A DNA stretch of 64,000 nt from Pyrrhoderma lamaoense. Lineage: Eukaryota > Basidiomycota > Agaricomycetes > Hymenochaetales > Hymenochaetaceae. A model generated the notes under the pieces. It was given only the letters and a program-made list of their open reading frames with translations. It had not been told where the DNA came from and did not search any database. How positions within the stretch are numbered: the first letter of the stretch is position 1; each line of letters begins with the position of its first letter. Shown piece by piece: positions 61,626 through 64,000 of this stretch. Position numbers and translations under genes: made by a program. The stretch spans positions 496,001-560,000 of the forward strand of contig NBAZ01000004.1 in assembly GCA_002794735.1 (NCBI GenBank), read 5' to 3'.

Positions 61626-63223
61626 AGCGATGACTGCACCATATGTTTCTCTCTCTCTCTCTCTCTCTCTCTCCTTTACTCTCTTCTCTTCCTTCTCCTC
61701 TGTTTGTCCTCCTTGTTCTGTTTACTCGTATGCGGCCAGGCGTGTTTTACTTTCTCGGTTGGGGCTGGCTCTTTGTAGCGCGGATTTAAAAGAAAAAAAA
61801 AGAAAAAGAAAAATTTCAATTCTCTCACTTAAAGAAGAAAAAAGAAGTTGTCATTTCTGGTTGTATATATCGTTATCATCAATTCTGTACATGGAGAGGA
61901 GGAATCTAAAAAAAGGAGGGTATTATTGGCTATTTCTCCGGATTTTACACACACATCGCTGGAGACTTCACACTTTTAAAAAAATGACACCTTAGTTTTG
62001 CTAATCCCGCCGTTTTAGTGTATTCAAGTTGGCGTTCTACACATTCTCTTTTCATTTTCTTGCAATCCTTATTCTTTTTTTTATAACTATGTTTTTCTCT
62101 CCCTTGCTCTTGCTCCTCCATCTTTTTGTTACCTCCTCCTCCCTCTCCTCCTCCACCTTCACCTTCCCATCGTTTTCGTTTGAATCCCCCCCCCCTTCCT
62201 TTCTCCAGTTTACAGGCAATAAGTGTTTCCCATTCGAATATTCTCCGATGTATTATTTTTTCTTGCACAACTTGTCCGTGACAGGACCCCCCTTTTCGTC
62301 TCCTTTATTCTTGGACTCAGAAGCAATATTTTTTTCTCTTCCTCGGTTTATCTTGTCATCATAGTATATCCTGCATAGCGAAATACAAAAATCTATAAAA
62401 ACATATGAAAAGAATAATACTAAGATATACGTGTATAAATTTATATATACTCTTCTGGAGTGCCTGAACTTTTAGGGGGTCAAATTGGTCGTTGCTATTA
62501 GCGACTAATGAACACATATATTGAAGGGATGATATAAAAAATTAATGGAATTAGAGTTGACTCCTATAATTATAATACAGTTACTTTTCTTTTTCTTCGA
62601 TAACTAGGTTTCTAAGAAAGTGAGGTGAATACATTGGAAAAAGAAAAAAGATCTTCGAGGGTACGTTATATGACATGAAGTATATTTTTATGTGTGTGTG
62701 TGTGTGAAATCAATCCACACACAATCGGCCGTCTCTGCCTGTCAGGAGAGGGAGAGAGAGAGGGGGTAGGAACAGGAAGGGGAGAGTGGGCGGAGGGGTA
62801 GATAAAGTTCTGGAACTGGAAATGACCTAAAGCAAATGGGAAGAGAGAGGGGGGAAGGGGAGGGGGGGGGGGGAGAACACCCTGGGACACCTGGCACCTC
62901 GATAGAAAGGTTACCAAACGCCCATAGGGAAGCATGTGGGTACAAATATGAGGAAGCAAACCCCGTTATAGTAGATATGCGCCCAGGAAAACAGCTAAAC
63001 GCCAATGGCGTTGCCACTAGCTAGTTTCGCTATATCAAGTCCACCATTCATATCAAATAGAAAAAAAGGATAGACCGGGGCATGATGATATTGATGATGT
63101 GATGATTGGGCTTTCCACAACAGAATGTATGAAGAGTGAGGAGGGAATGTAATTTTTTTTTTCTTCTTCGTTTTGCTTTCCTGAGCTTAATTTTTTTTTT
63201 TTACTAGCTTGTGGTAACATAGT
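61626..63223. other. Convergent intergenic, 1.6 kb
   Basis: 3' UTRs of the DUF6534-type gene and IMP4. It begins with a (CT)n tract at about 61650-61671 and has a 12-G run at 62862-62873, a (GT)n near 62692-62705, and purine-rich DNA at 62740-62880. Frames at 61630-61995, 62029-62364 and 62666-63017 are repeat-driven. No further gene supported. Confidence 0.5.
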
Positions 63224-64000
63224 TCACATCATCCGGCGTTTCTTCGCAGTCCGAGTATAGTGTGCAAGAACCCATTCCCGGTCGGCTTCGTCCTGTTCGA
63301 TAGTGCCTTGTCGAATCTCGTAGGCTAAAGGACACAATCAATTTTGGGAAACCGTGGTGAAAGATCAGGACATTGGAATATGTATAGACTTACGCTTCAT
63401 CTCAAAACGAGGTCCTACTTCGGCTAATTGTACCTCCTTGTGAGAAGTCTTTACAAAAACGTGGTGTCTGCAGAGATACCAAGGGCAAAAGAGGTAACCA
63501 TAGATGAATAAGTCATTTCCTGAAAAGAATGAGACGTGACCGATAAGTTTATGCACGCACCGGAAGGAGATGAAGTCGTTCTCATTTGCGAATGTCATTA
63601 CTCGCTTGCTGTCCTCCTTCGGCACAGGAAATAGAAACTTCAATATGTCACGGACACGCTCTCCAAGCTTGGAACTGAAGTTCTCAAATATCAGGTGTGG
63701 GTACTGTTCTGATACGGTGGAGGAATTATATGATGCGATATCATGTCGGAGTGCTACATTATGCAGAGAAACGTATAGAGTGGGTCCGTGAGGGAAATGT
63801 GACACAATCATGGCATCTACCAGATACACAGGAAGAGAAGTTCAGTTCCTGCCCCCCAAATTTCTCTCTTTTAGATTTGATGCATAACCACGGGGTTATG
63901 GCTTTTCAAACGCAAGAAAAAACTTACCTGGAGTTCCCCGGTGTTCATGTAGGATAATCAAATCCGTGATCTCGTTCGCTCTACATGCTTCTGCAAGCTC
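63224..64000 (-). CDS. IMP4: U3 snoRNP protein Imp4 (Brix domain), 5' end beyond window
   Basis: Four exons are visible, in order from the right edge: 64000-63928 (partial), 63816-63561, 63467-63394, 63324-63224. Residues include [100 protein letters not shown] and [20 protein letters not shown], ending AKKRRMM. This is the C-terminal two-thirds of Imp4, a Brix/sigma70-like RNA-binding protein that pairs U3 snoRNA with pre-rRNA in the small-subunit processome. The frame is intact. The N-terminal part, including the start, lies beyond position 64000. Confidence 0.95.

Noticed and set aside
61630..62364. Two plus-strand open frames after the DUF6534-type gene
   Set aside because: They start in a (CT)n tract and run through poly-A and poly-T DNA; no conserved features.

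Overview
The window is nuclear DNA of a filamentous basidiomycete, most likely an Agaricomycete. The evidence is intron-rich genes (typical introns 47-90 nt, GT-AG, CTNA-type branch sites), an F-box/LRR gene of the expanded mushroom type, a GH9 endoglucanase with a C-terminal membrane anchor, a DUF6534-type membrane protein, MARVEL-like proteins, and conserved eukaryotic housekeeping genes with fungal exon patterns. Gene models were built by hand from splice sites and remembered family motifs; no search was run.

Left part (1-33.5 kb), compact: 5'-truncated F-box/LRR gene; PRP31; ISU1 (-); RRP8; a bacterial-type uracil phosphoribosyltransferase; MET10 sulfite reductase flavoprotein; GH9 endoglucanase (-) divergent from a Gfo/Idh oxidoreductase; a ubiquitin-like-domain membrane protein with polyQ; SWD1 of COMPASS (-) divergent from TTI2; a WDR89-like WD40 protein (-); a small single-TM protein; two tandem MARVEL-like genes; the MBOAT acyltransferase ALE1; ribosomal protein eL18 (-); a 435-bp TA-flanked terminal-inverted-repeat element; and a Tra2-like SR protein.

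Right part (34-64 kb), sparse: a 97-residue Grn1-domain protein with long introns; a very large MDR/alcohol-dehydrogenase-like protein (-); the mitochondrial tRNA-modification GTPase MSS1 (-) divergent from calcineurin B; a 3.8-kb microsatellite-rich spacer; a His/Gln-rich protein of unknown function (-); an 8.9-kb gene-poor region with long G/C homopolymers, a duplicated ~45-bp motif and decayed coding fragments; a DUF6534-type protein; and the 3' part of IMP4 (-), running off the right edge.

The most consequential observation is technical. Nine otherwise intact genes carry ten reading-frame breaks, and every one is repaired by adding a single base, usually in a short homopolymer. This points to consensus deletions rather than pseudogenes. 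I did not find a convincing new multi-gene system. The best biological leads are the TIR element, the tandem MARVEL pair with matching intron phases, the bacterial-type UPRT, and the unidentified coding relics near 53.3-54.0 kb.
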